This document shows positions 14,801 through 22,600 of a stretch of 25,051 nt of DNA, piece after piece. The stretch's first letter is position 1; every line of letters begins with the position of its first letter. This DNA comes from JAUVUV01 sp964548275 (GTDB lineage: Bacteria; Gemmatimonadota; Glassbacteria; GWA2-58-10): the NCBI GenBank assembly GCA_964548275.1, contig CAZJQI010000062.1:1-25051 (forward strand). The letters are read 5' to 3'. Under the pieces are notes generated by a model. The model was not told the origin of the DNA. It saw only the letters and a program-made list of their open reading frames with translations, and did no database searches. Position numbers and translations under genes: made by a program.

Positions 14801-16617
14801 CGCATATCCTCGAAATCCTGCACCACCTCGCCCTCGACAGTCACAAGCGGCACCTTTCGCATGCGAGCGATGAATTCAGATATACTTTCGACTTTTTTGC
14901 GCTCCGTAAGGCTGTAAAGAGCAACCGGTTTTCTGAAACCCTTGAGATTTGCCTCGCGCACCGCAGACGCCGGCTGGATCAGGTGCTCGACCTTGCTGCT
15001 GTGGCTCTTGATCGTAAATATCGTACCCGAGGGGTTTATAAGGTTGCCGGAGCTGTCGGTCTCCAGCGCCTCGCCCACCAGGCGCGCGGCCAGATTGCAG
15101 TCCGGCCCGATAATCGTTTCCTCGTTGTTGACAATATTGTCGCCGGCCGGCCCCTGGAGGCCCTTGCCCACACTCATTCCGCCGCGGATTTTTACCTCGG
15201 AGCCAAGCGTCCTGCCCAGCGATTCTTTCAGATCGCGCCATGCATTCCAGAGTATTTCGGCATAATAGCGGTCTGTCTCCCTTTTTTCGCTGAACATTGT
15301 GCCCAGCACCCCCATCAGGTTGAAATCGCCCTTGTGAAAAATATTGTACTTGTAGTGGATCCCGTAGCGGGTCATCACCCGGTGGACTTCATCAGCCAAT
15401 GAATTGAGCACTTTCTCGCCTGAGATCTCGAAATTGCAGAACAGCACACCGCTGTCCCGCACGGCCGAGCAGGACTCATCGAGCAGGATGTTCTTGTTGC
15501 CCTCGTGACCCAGATTTCGCACGATGTGTAGCAGAAGCGACCTGTTGCCGATATACCTTTCTACCTCGAAAACCAGGTTTGCTATTTTTCTGATCCGTTT
15601 TTTCTTGGCTTCAAGGTCGAGTTTTGCAACTGCCTCTTTGACTGATTTGCCTTGCTTAAAACCCCGGGCACATAAATCCTCGACAAACTCGCCGATTTTT
15701 TCCATGCCCGAGGGAGCGATCACAAGCTTGCGAAAAGCGCCTACAGGCTCGGAAAGGACCAAGTCTGAGGGTTCAAGGCCCAGCCATTTCTGCTCGAACA
15801 AGCCCTGGAGCCTGAAGTAGCAGTGCTGGTCGATTCCGAACCCTTTCACTTCTTCCACCTCGCCGCAGACCGGGTCGTCGCTCCCGCCCAGCTTCTCTGC
15901 CAGTGCTACGAGCTTGCCGGTGGCGCCCCAGGTGATCCTCGAGCGTACCCGGTTGCCGTAAAAATCGCTTCTGGGCCGGGGATCGAAAATAAGACCTCCA
16001 CTTTCCCGGACCAAGAGCTCGCCGATAAATTCCTCGATTTCATCCTGATGCGGCTTGCCCAGGAGTTTGTGCCTTAATTCCTTACGCACCTCACGGGTCA
16101 CCAGCGGCATCGCGGCCCGGATCGAAAGCATCACCTTGAAGGCCGCAATCGCCCTGTCTCCCCCGTGATCCTCGTCCTTGAAATGGTCCAGCACCAGCCC
16201 CATTTTGTTCAGGCAGAAGCGGTTAAGGATGCTCAGATTCACGATGTCGCCGGCTTCCTCCTTGCCGAACCGCTCGGTCAGATAGGTGAGCAACGCTGTG
16301 AACCCGCTGACATCGGCAAAGAAAAAGTAAGCTCCGTCATCGCACCTGTTGCGCAGGTAGCCGAGGATGGCATCTCCGCCACGTTCGGAAATACCATATG
16401 AGGGGTCGCGTGCGGGAATAAAAAGGCGGGTATTTTCAAGCACGTTTTCCAGGTAAACCAGCAGCGGGCCTGATTCATCTTCCGTGATTGCATCCAGGTT
16501 GTCCCCGCGGCAAGCCTCGGCCCAGGAGAGGTTGACACTGGCGAGAATCTCACCCAAAAGGCCCATTTCCGGCTGATTTTCACGGCGAGGCGGAATAACC
16601 TTTTTTCTTCTGATCAT
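11860..16617 (-). CDS. Soluble adenylyl cyclase-like protein (tandem cyclase domains, STAND ATPase, TPR), copy B
   Basis: Giant cytoplasmic protein of 1585 aa without signal or membrane segments. Domain order: cyclase-like domain 1 (about 75-265), cyclase-like domain 2 (385-570), P-loop ATPase (about 600-1040) with Walker A ARSGVGKT (636-643) and Walker B LLCIDDLQWSD (794-804), then TPR-type helical repeats (about 1070-1570). Domain 1 has ADVSGFT (D102), but the GGDAILGYL segment (80-88) lies before it rather than after. Domain 2 has N395 where the first metal Asp should be, keeps HKGDFN (D431) and TIIGPDCNLAAR (501-512) with T501, N508 and R512. The ATG has GGAGG 11 bases upstream. The gene begins 38 bases inside the end of its paralogue. 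Probable role: cyclic nucleotide synthesis or nucleotide-dependent signalling regulated by the ATPase/TPR half; activity is unproven. Confidence 0.85.
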   Translation of the reverse strand: MIRRKKVIPPRRENQPEMGLLGEILASVNLSWAEACRGDNLDAITEDESGPLLVYLENVLENTRLFIPARDPSYGISERGGDAILGYLRNRCDDGAYFFFADVSGFTALLTYLTERFGKEEAGDIVNLSILNRFCLNKMGLVLDHFKDEDHGGDRAIAAFKVMLSIRAAMPLVTREVRKELRHKLLGKPHQDEIEEFIGELLVRESGGLIFDPRPRSDFYGNRVRSRITWGATGKLVALAEKLGGSDDPVCGEVEEVKGFGIDQHCYFRLQGLFEQKWLGLEPSDLVLSEPVGAFRKLVIAPSGMEKIGEFVEDLCARGFKQGKSVKEAVAKLDLEAKKKRIRKIANLVFEVERYIGNRSLLLHIVRNLGHEGNKNILLDESCSAVRDSGVLFCNFEISGEKVLNSLADEVHRVMTRYGIHYKYNIFHKGDFNLMGVLGTMFSEKRETDRYYAEILWNAWRDLKESLGRTLGSEVKIRGGMSVGKGLQGPAGDNIVNNEETIIGPDCNLAARLVGEALETDSSGNLINPSGTIFTIKSHSSKVEHLIQPASAVREANLKGFRKPVALYSLTERKKVESISEFIARMRKVPLVTVEGEVVQDFEDMRKCRFLARCMDLIEQVADGGRERSQLVAFIARSGVGKTRRIAELVHWALERGWPVYFGECYSWYQGEGTVAKKAGKVAAEQTESHSDEGAYPYYPFIRILKEQIFRINNQDPSELKRDKIAEVLSMLDPSNPELAEQAPVIASFIGVEVPETGFSSALDSEARRNIFYERTGDIFAREVERGGPGSTVLLCIDDLQWSDRNSLHFLSYILRRVNKGLVVCVNARKVSQLGILRDNSLPVERHILKPGLLRQRAIKTLANLVLGIDSEDSESGMPGELKTRIEKELEANPFFVIEFCNKILEQEIVTIAEGKCTRFNSESFRHLSIPTRIQGIIEDRISRLSKEEHVAIQYSSVLGNILRYIIIRRFLPVADRDNLFKHSDLEELFSRLTGYEITRLENEKDPDWVYTFKRALIGEKLYQELVPSMRKRLHQGVAKVFENTELANKFEKALLTALHYSNAEIPEKSCVYYLEAGKLAREVFDNERSLMLLDRIEEILSEYRVKDAEGRRMSMLENRGQVNLLLGHYDKALEDFGNLASMASSKGEDELEARARHLGGKTYFQRSRKGDFDRAIEHFSLAAVKLKDGLLLSEILNDRARTHLEKGERDEALKYLNKAEHIFTHVSGSTLSVEECIFKAFLLRNRGSVFHRKGEFSRAVEIYQDALELVKDEAEPRLKKIRAMLLNSIGLSLMKAFKLEESLQYFNQALKLASSIGDLKTEIQVRINLGVVNNDMGRNQEALETLSAQHDTLEVLVGETRELAALQFNIGESYMFLEKYGESEPWYRRALSIGESIGYKEFVVGTRYNLAEVLHITARSTEALEALEPAYDMAREGGWNLQLMDISNLLGEIHRENGKFSQARQYHDKALKISRKLKDNFGKSWALRNLALDMMEDPESDPAKVGSCRQLLEKSVELARKAGQPENLMHSLRELIRWELDNQKDPQDAAPLYEELKAQADKVGSRSFSEFCQSVRNRLAGKRY

Positions 16618-19600
16618 TGCTGACTATACCTCCGGCAGCCTCTTGCTGATAACGGCGGCAAAGATCGATATATTTCTGGCTGTTCTGATTGCTGGCAAGT
16701 TTCTCCAACTCCTGCAGAAATCCTTGACGATCGCTGTTATCCAACTCCAGCATCTTCCAATATTTAAGTATCATGTTCAAGGATTCCATGGTGTTTTCAG
16801 GCTGGACGACCTGGCGCGCAAGCTCTAGTGATTTCACCAGCATCCTGCCGGCCTCGCTGAAACGCGCTGTGTCACCTGATTCGAGCAAGGCCACAGCAAG
16901 GTTTCGCATGCTCCAGCTTTCTCCAAACTGGTCATCGAGTTGCTCAGCCATGGCCACTGCATTCTGATGTCGGGCGATTGCCCGGGCAATGTTCCCTGTG
17001 GCGAGGTCCATTTCACCGAGGATGTTTTCCAGATCCATTTCCTGCTGACGATAATGCGATTTGCGGGCTGTGCTCACGGCCTCCTCAAGAACGCTCCTGG
17101 CTTCATCGATCTGGCTCTGGTCCCGCAGGGCCTCGCCAAGATTATACATGATATTCACCGCAAACTGCATGCTGCCGATCTTGCGTGCAATCTCAAGAGC
17201 CTGCCTGTAATGAAGCTCGGCCTGCGGCAAATCCTCCATGAAATGATAGCTTTCACCTATGTTGAACTCAAATGCGGCAAGCGACCTGTTTTCCCCTGCC
17301 AGCTTGCGAATGGTATCGTAGCTGTTGAGCAAGAGGTCTAGGGCCTGGGTGTTTTTCCCTGAGTCATTCAGGTTTACAGACATGTTGTTGAGAATGATCA
17401 GTTGAAGGTTCACATCACCCACCCGCCTGGCGGTGGATTTAGCCTGGTAGTAGATGTCGAGCGCTTCTTTCAGCTTGAAAGAAGAGGACATGGCCAGGGC
17501 CTTGCTGTTCAGCAATTGCGCTTTGACCGGCAGGTACACACTTCCCTCCTGGTCTTCCAGCAGGCCGAGCGCCCGGTTAAATTCGGCCACGGCTTCTTTG
17601 TGTCTCCCGAGTCGCATCAGGCTACTGCCCAGAGTGCGATATATGTGGGACTTGAGAATCACTTCCTGAGTGTCGGTTTTGCCCTTTAGCGATCTTTTCT
17701 CCAGTTCAGCCAGAGAGGAACGAGCCTTTTTCATCGCCTGGGGCAGGTGGCCCATTTCAAGAAGTACGCGCGCCTGGCTGTTCTGGGACTCAAGTTTAAG
17801 CAGCCTGTATCCGGCGGAGCTTTTCTCCGCGCTGCGGAATTTGGCCAGGGCCTGATCGAAATCCCCGCTTTTCGCCCTTGTCATGCACACCTTTCCTGCC
17901 TGAAGGATTGCCTGGACGAAAAGTTTATTTTCGGCCACTCTGCTGGCAAGGACTTTAAGTCCATTGCTATCATCAAGAGCGTCCTGGTATTTGCCCAGCG
18001 GCAGGAAAACCTCGGAGCGAACGCGATGCACCTCGAGCATCAGGCGGTCGCGCTTCTTGATCTTATGTGCACTGCAGAACCGCTCGACCTTGCCCAGTAG
18101 TTCGATAGCCTTCTCGTTTTCGAAAAGCCCTCCTGCCATGCATCCCGAATCAAGATAATAGCCTGCTGCCTGATCTGGCTTTTCGGCCAGTTCATAGTGC
18201 ATCGCGCAACTAAGGTTCTTTTCGAGTTTGTTGTCTCCGACCGAGTTTTCCCAGATCTCCGCGGCCAGGCCGTGCAGCTTTTTCCTGAGCGATGGGATCA
18301 ATCCATGGTACAGCGACTGGGCGATCAAGGCACGGCTGAACCGGTAAAGCGAATCCATCCCCCGGTCCTGTTCGATTTCCAGCACATTTCTGCCGGCGAG
18401 ACTGTGAAGGATTTGCTGTACTTTGTATGCATCGAGCCCATTCTCGCCAAAGATTCGGATATTCAGCTCGGCCACGTCCCGGCAGCGAAGGATGTTGCCC
18501 AGCACCGAGGCGTGCCTGACAATGTCAAATTCCCCGCGCGGAATACTGTTTACCAGTTCCTCTATCACAGACTGAATCCGATTGGGGACAATTACCCTGG
18601 CTAAAGCCTCCTCGTCCAGGCGCTGGATGATGCCGTCACGAACGAATACCACCTCCAGCTCTAACAATTTCCGACAGAATTCGATTATGAACAGGGGATT
18701 GTTCTCCAGTTCATTAAACCGCCTTCGGAGGTTAAGGGGCAATTTGATTTCATGGTCGAGGCCCAGAGCGACTCTGGTAAGCATCCGCATGCCTCTGGCG
18801 CCAAGCGGCTCGAGCTGAATGATGCGAGTGTTTCCGGAGTCCGGGTCTTCTGCTGCCGGAATCAACGCGGCCATATCCCCACTCTTTCGAGCTGTGACAA
18901 AAAACAAGAGACCGTTTTTTACCCGGTTGCGCAGGAAACTCAAAAGCTTGATGCTACCCGGGTCTGCCCACTGAAGGCCATCAATACAAAGGAGGATTTT
19001 TACGTCCCCGCCGACTGTCATCCTTTCGAAAATATCACCCACCAGCTCGAAAAAGATGTTCCGCCTCTCTTCAGGACTCAAGCTGCTGGAAATACTTTCA
19101 TCAAAGGTCTCAATACCCAGAAAAGAGGCGAGTATATTGATCTGATCGGCAAGCAGGGTACCCCCGAAAAGGCGGGTAAGCTTCTTGACGATCCTGGAAT
19201 GCGCTGCTTCGCCCTGTTCGTGTGGCGGGATTTCTAAAACCTGTTCTTTCAAAATGCGGATAAAAGGGTAGAACGGAACTACATGGGTCTGACCATGGCT
19301 TTCGCCCTCTTCCGTGGAGCCACTCACTCCCTGGTACCAGCTCTGACATTCTCCGAACAGAAGCGTCCATCCTTTTTTCTTGCACCAGTGCATGATTTCC
19401 GCAAGCCGGCGGGTTTTACCGATACCGCTGGGTCCGCAAAATGCGAGAAGAAGGCAGGGCGCCCTGCCGAGGCCGGCGCTTATTTTGGCATACTCCTCAA
19501 TGTAATCCAGGCTGGCGGCAAGTTTCGGATCGAGCCGCACCCGGCTGGCGCGGTCGACAAGCCGGCCCTGGCCGGTCACCAGAGGGAGATGGCGGAGACG

Positions 19601-21316
19601 CTCGGCAAATGCTGCCGGGCTTTCGTACTCTCTGCGGGGCTTGACCGAATAAAGCGGTACCGGTTCATGGAAGCCTTTGAGCAGGGCATGCTCGAACGGG
19701 CCAACCGTCTGGACGAGATGGCCCAGCGGCCCATAACAGTTGTTAGCTACAACCAGCGTGCTGTCCTTTTCCCGTCTGGCGAGCGCTTGCGCGACAAGCC
19801 TGGCCGCAAGGTTGACGTCCGGGCCGATTATCGTAAGCTCATTGTGGAGCAGGTTGTCGCCCACTGGCCCCTGGAGGCACTGGCCCACGCTCATTCCTCC
19901 CCGCAGGCGTACACTCTCGCCGAAATTTTTGCCCACCACAGAAATCAGATCCCGCCAGCACTGCCAGAGGACCTCGGCATAAACACGGTCTGTTTCCGGC
20001 GCTCCTGAAATATCCAGGCCGAGAGCAGCCATCAGGTTGAAATCGCCCTTGGGGAAGATATTGTATTTATACACCAGGCCATAGCGTGCCGTCACCCCGT
20101 GCACGGCCTCGGCCAATTCATCGAGCAGCTTACCGTTGGCCAGACTGAAATTGGCGAATAGGATACCTGTTACATGCACCCGGCTGGAACGCTCGCCGAA
20201 CAGGTTTTGCAGTTCTCCCCCGGAGCCCAGGCCTCGAACCACATGCTCCACCAGCTCGATTCCTTGCAAGAAAGGCAGGACCGCCTCGATGCGGGAAACT
20301 GTCTTCCTGATACGCTCGATCTGTTCTTTTCCGGTGAGCCTGGCACGGCCGGTTCGAGTCGCGGATTGATCAATCGGCTCCTCGTAGATCTCCTTGAGGA
20401 CATCCTTGACTCTTTCGTACAACCGGTTCTCACCGTGGGCGGTAAGGATGAGTTTCTCAAAAGTGCCGAAAGTTTTCAGCCTGAAATCCCGCGGCGTGAT
20501 CCAGCCTTTTTTTTCCAGGCTTTTCAAATGCTCGGCTACATACCTGTCGAAACCGATCCCTTTGACCTCGGCCATCCTGGGAGAGACCTTGTCATCGCTT
20601 CCCCCCACTTTTTCCGCCCCGGCCAGGTGGCGCGCTGTCCTGCCCCAGGTTATCCGAACCCGGTGATCATGGCCGTAAAAGTCCGAGCGACCGGCTGTGC
20701 TGGAGGCCACAGCTCCGGCGCTCGCCTTGATCTCAAGGTCACGGATAAACGCAGTTATTTCATCCTGGTGTGGCTTGCCGGCCAGTTTGTGCGTGAGTTC
20801 TTCACGCACCTGCATGGTGATTTCTTTCAGCATGGCGCGGAAAGACAGGGCGGTTTTCAGGGCGTTTTCGCCGCCTGAGCCCGGGTCTTCCGGCTCACCC
20901 CGGCCGTAATATGAAATGAGCGCTCCCATCCGGTTCAAACAGTAACGGTTGAGAATGCTCATGTTCATTATATCGCCGGCTTCCTGCTTGCCAAACCGGT
21001 CGGTAAGGAATGTCAGCAGCTTGGTAAAACCGCTGACATCGATCATCAGGTAGTAAGGTTTGCCCGGCCGCCCTTCGTTGCTAGTGAAATATGCCACTAC
21101 GGCATCTCCGCCCCTTTCAGTGACACCATAGCCAGGTTGCCGCGCCGGAACGAAAAGCTCCAGTGCCCGGGCTGTACGTTCGAGATATTTAGCGATCCGG
21201 GAAAGTTCAGCCGCTTGAAGAGAATTCAAATCCTTGATTCGTGAAGACCAGACTGGATGATAAACCGCCAGTATTTTTTCAAGCAGCGATTTCTGAGTAC
21301 CAGTAAACCCGCTCAA
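16580..21316 (-). CDS. Soluble adenylyl cyclase-like protein (tandem cyclase domains, STAND ATPase, TPR), copy A
   Basis: Paralogue of the following gene, 1578 aa, same domain order and collinear motifs. Domain 1: GGDAVVAYF (69-77) precedes MIDVSGFTKL (91-100; D93). Domain 2: FANF with N389, KGDFN with D425, LTIIGPDVNLAAR (494-506) with T495, N502 and R506. ATPase: Walker A CGPSGIGKT (627-635), Walker B LLCIDGLQWAD (775-785). TPR-type repeats fill the last third, with motifs such as FNIGESYHFMEDLPQAELHY that the paralogue also has. The start is TTG (21316) with GGAG 11 bases upstream, the same long spacing as in the paralogue. Promoter at 21395-21423. The pair looks like a tandem duplication kept as one operon, perhaps forming a heteromer or sensing different inputs. 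Confidence 0.85.
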   Translation of the reverse strand: MSGFTGTQKSLLEKILAVYHPVWSSRIKDLNSLQAAELSRIAKYLERTARALELFVPARQPGYGVTERGGDAVVAYFTSNEGRPGKPYYLMIDVSGFTKLLTFLTDRFGKQEAGDIMNMSILNRYCLNRMGALISYYGRGEPEDPGSGGENALKTALSFRAMLKEITMQVREELTHKLAGKPHQDEITAFIRDLEIKASAGAVASSTAGRSDFYGHDHRVRITWGRTARHLAGAEKVGGSDDKVSPRMAEVKGIGFDRYVAEHLKSLEKKGWITPRDFRLKTFGTFEKLILTAHGENRLYERVKDVLKEIYEEPIDQSATRTGRARLTGKEQIERIRKTVSRIEAVLPFLQGIELVEHVVRGLGSGGELQNLFGERSSRVHVTGILFANFSLANGKLLDELAEAVHGVTARYGLVYKYNIFPKGDFNLMAALGLDISGAPETDRVYAEVLWQCWRDLISVVGKNFGESVRLRGGMSVGQCLQGPVGDNLLHNELTIIGPDVNLAARLVAQALARREKDSTLVVANNCYGPLGHLVQTVGPFEHALLKGFHEPVPLYSVKPRREYESPAAFAERLRHLPLVTGQGRLVDRASRVRLDPKLAASLDYIEEYAKISAGLGRAPCLLLAFCGPSGIGKTRRLAEIMHWCKKKGWTLLFGECQSWYQGVSGSTEEGESHGQTHVVPFYPFIRILKEQVLEIPPHEQGEAAHSRIVKKLTRLFGGTLLADQINILASFLGIETFDESISSSLSPEERRNIFFELVGDIFERMTVGGDVKILLCIDGLQWADPGSIKLLSFLRNRVKNGLLFFVTARKSGDMAALIPAAEDPDSGNTRIIQLEPLGARGMRMLTRVALGLDHEIKLPLNLRRRFNELENNPLFIIEFCRKLLELEVVFVRDGIIQRLDEEALARVIVPNRIQSVIEELVNSIPRGEFDIVRHASVLGNILRCRDVAELNIRIFGENGLDAYKVQQILHSLAGRNVLEIEQDRGMDSLYRFSRALIAQSLYHGLIPSLRKKLHGLAAEIWENSVGDNKLEKNLSCAMHYELAEKPDQAAGYYLDSGCMAGGLFENEKAIELLGKVERFCSAHKIKKRDRLMLEVHRVRSEVFLPLGKYQDALDDSNGLKVLASRVAENKLFVQAILQAGKVCMTRAKSGDFDQALAKFRSAEKSSAGYRLLKLESQNSQARVLLEMGHLPQAMKKARSSLAELEKRSLKGKTDTQEVILKSHIYRTLGSSLMRLGRHKEAVAEFNRALGLLEDQEGSVYLPVKAQLLNSKALAMSSSFKLKEALDIYYQAKSTARRVGDVNLQLIILNNMSVNLNDSGKNTQALDLLLNSYDTIRKLAGENRSLAAFEFNIGESYHFMEDLPQAELHYRQALEIARKIGSMQFAVNIMYNLGEALRDQSQIDEARSVLEEAVSTARKSHYRQQEMDLENILGEMDLATGNIARAIARHQNAVAMAEQLDDQFGESWSMRNLAVALLESGDTARFSEAGRMLVKSLELARQVVQPENTMESLNMILKYWKMLELDNSDRQGFLQELEKLASNQNSQKYIDLCRRYQQEAAGGIVSNDQKKKGYSASP

Positions 21317-21374
21317 TTTAAGAACCGCTCCGGAAAGTTGATGGATAATTAGACCTGGAAGAAAGCCGGAGAAC

Positions 21375-21386
21375 TGTTCGAGAACA
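21375..21386. promoter_or_regulatory. Possible operator at the start of the cyclase operon
   Basis: TGTTC-GA-GAACA is a perfect 5-bp inverted repeat with a 2-base centre, placed just downstream of the -10 element where transcription of the cyclase pair should start. A binding site is plausible from position; the regulator is unknown. Confidence 0.3.
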
Positions 21387-21394
21387 CAGTATAT

Positions 21395-21423
21395 AGTATA
21401 TCAATCCTTGAGGGGCAAATCAA
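21395..21423 (-). promoter_or_regulatory. Sigma70-like promoter of the cyclase-pair operon
   Basis: On the minus strand TTGATT (21418-21423), a 17-base spacer and TATACT (21395-21400) lie about 80 bases upstream of the TTG start. A second TATACT follows directly after the first. Confidence 0.55.
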
Positions 21424-21542
21424 GTAACAGGAAGAGGATGCGGAAAGTGTGGCGAAAAGCCTCAGGCCCATGAATCGTTTCAGCTCAGGAAGATTCCAGC
21501 CAAGTGCTGCTAACAGGTACCGGAGGAATCCGTTTGTGGAAA

Positions 21543-22466
21543 TTACCTGTTCATTCTCTCGGCAAATATTTTCACACCGTTTTCTGTTTTGTCGAGATAA
21601 AGTTTCTTGGGTCCTTTCGAGTGGAAGAGGTTCGAGCGGTACTCCTGGATGAATCCAACCACGTAATAGTCGTAATGGCTGTAAACCCGGATATCGGAAA
21701 GGTTCACTTCGATCGTTTTGTAATTCCGGTTAAGGCGTTCCTTGTGGGCCCGCTGCTGTGGCTTGGTGCGTCCATAACTGTAGAAACGTTCACCATAGCA
21801 GTCCATGTAACGGTCGATGTCCTTGTTCTGCCAGGCATCAGTCCAGTTATGGACAAAGTCTAGAATCTCTTTTCTCTCATCCTTAATTTTATCATGAGAG
21901 GTGGTAGCTAAACTGTCGTCGATTATTATCGGCGTCGAGTTGAGCGCGATAAATTCGCTTAATTCGAGGATGTCTTCGTTGGTCACCACGATGCAACCCT
22001 CGGTATCGTAACTGATTTCCACCCGCCCGTCCTCATCCACTGCGTGCAGCCAGATACCATAACCGGTCTTGTTGGAGAGGCGGTCGAAGTCGTTGGGATA
22101 GTCTATCGTGAAGGCGCGGATCCCGTACTTGGTTGGAAGCCGATCATCCTCCAGAATGCCCCTGAAAAAGTAGACACCGTTGGGGGTTTTTTTGTCTCCC
22201 TCACGGTTCTTGGTACCGATATTGTTCTGGCCGGTGGTGCAGCGGATTTTTTTCTGCAGGCCGGGCCCATCCGGCGAGCCTTTGTAAAGATACAGTTCCT
22301 GATACTTCTTATCCACGACAAGGGCGTAATCGTCCGAACTCCCACCCATTTCCAAAAGATACACAGGGATTTTCTGTGCGGAAAGGGGGGCTGAAATGGC
22401 TAAGGGTAAAAAAAGGCAAAAAACTAGAACCGGCCTTAAAAAGATGTATCTTCCAGTAATGTTCAT
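21543..22466 (-). CDS. Secreted L,D-transpeptidase (YkuD/YafK-like) with NTF2-like C-terminal domain
   Basis: Protein of 307 aa with a Sec signal peptide (residues 1 to about 30, ending APLSA). The YkuD catalytic domain (about 46-182) has TPNGVYFFRG (94-103), GIWLHAVDED (137-146; H141) and DTEGCIVVTNEDI (154-166) with catalytic C158. The GCIVV variant and the YPNDFD stretch resemble the YafK branch, whose members cross-link or cleave peptidoglycan-peptide bonds in the periplasm. The C-terminal part (about 203-305) has the NTF2/SnoaL-like pattern found in Cds6-type tails (VHNWTDAWQNKDIDRYMDCY), probably for substrate recognition. The gene has its own promoter (22552-22581) and a weak ribosome site. 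Whether it is a transpeptidase or an amidase-like enzyme is open. Confidence 0.88.
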   Translation of the reverse strand: MNITGRYIFLRPVLVFCLFLPLAISAPLSAQKIPVYLLEMGGSSDDYALVVDKKYQELYLYKGSPDGPGLQKKIRCTTGQNNIGTKNREGDKKTPNGVYFFRGILEDDRLPTKYGIRAFTIDYPNDFDRLSNKTGYGIWLHAVDEDGRVEISYDTEGCIVVTNEDILELSEFIALNSTPIIIDDSLATTSHDKIKDERKEILDFVHNWTDAWQNKDIDRYMDCYGERFYSYGRTKPQQRAHKERLNRNYKTIEVNLSDIRVYSHYDYYVVGFIQEYRSNLFHSKGPKKLYLDKTENGVKIFAERMNR

Positions 22467-22551
22467 TTCAGATTAACTCTAACTCTATGAGACAATAACC
22501 AAGGTTCGGACATGTGATATTTTTTAAGCGATGAAAGGTACATTAATTTAA

Positions 22552-22581
22552 ATAATAATGTGAAATTCAATCGTCTGTCAA
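22552..22581 (-). promoter_or_regulatory. Sigma70-like promoter of the L,D-transpeptidase gene
   Basis: On the minus strand a perfect TTGACA (22576-22581), an 18-base spacer and TATTAT (22552-22557) lie about 86 bases upstream of the ATG at 22466, directly after the stop of the pseudouridine synthase gene. Confidence 0.6.
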
Positions 22582-22600
22582 ACTAAAAAATAATATTCCC

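Noticed and set aside
21371..21386. LexA (SOS) box in GAACTGTTCGAGAACA
   Set aside because: The half-sites have the wrong orientation and spacing for the known GAAC-N4-GTTC box, and the downstream genes are not SOS-type.
21424..21542. Terminator after the L,D-transpeptidase gene
   Set aside because: Only stems of 3-4 bp were found (CGGA/TCCG near 21521-21532; GCC/GGC near 21460), none with a convincing stem plus T-run.
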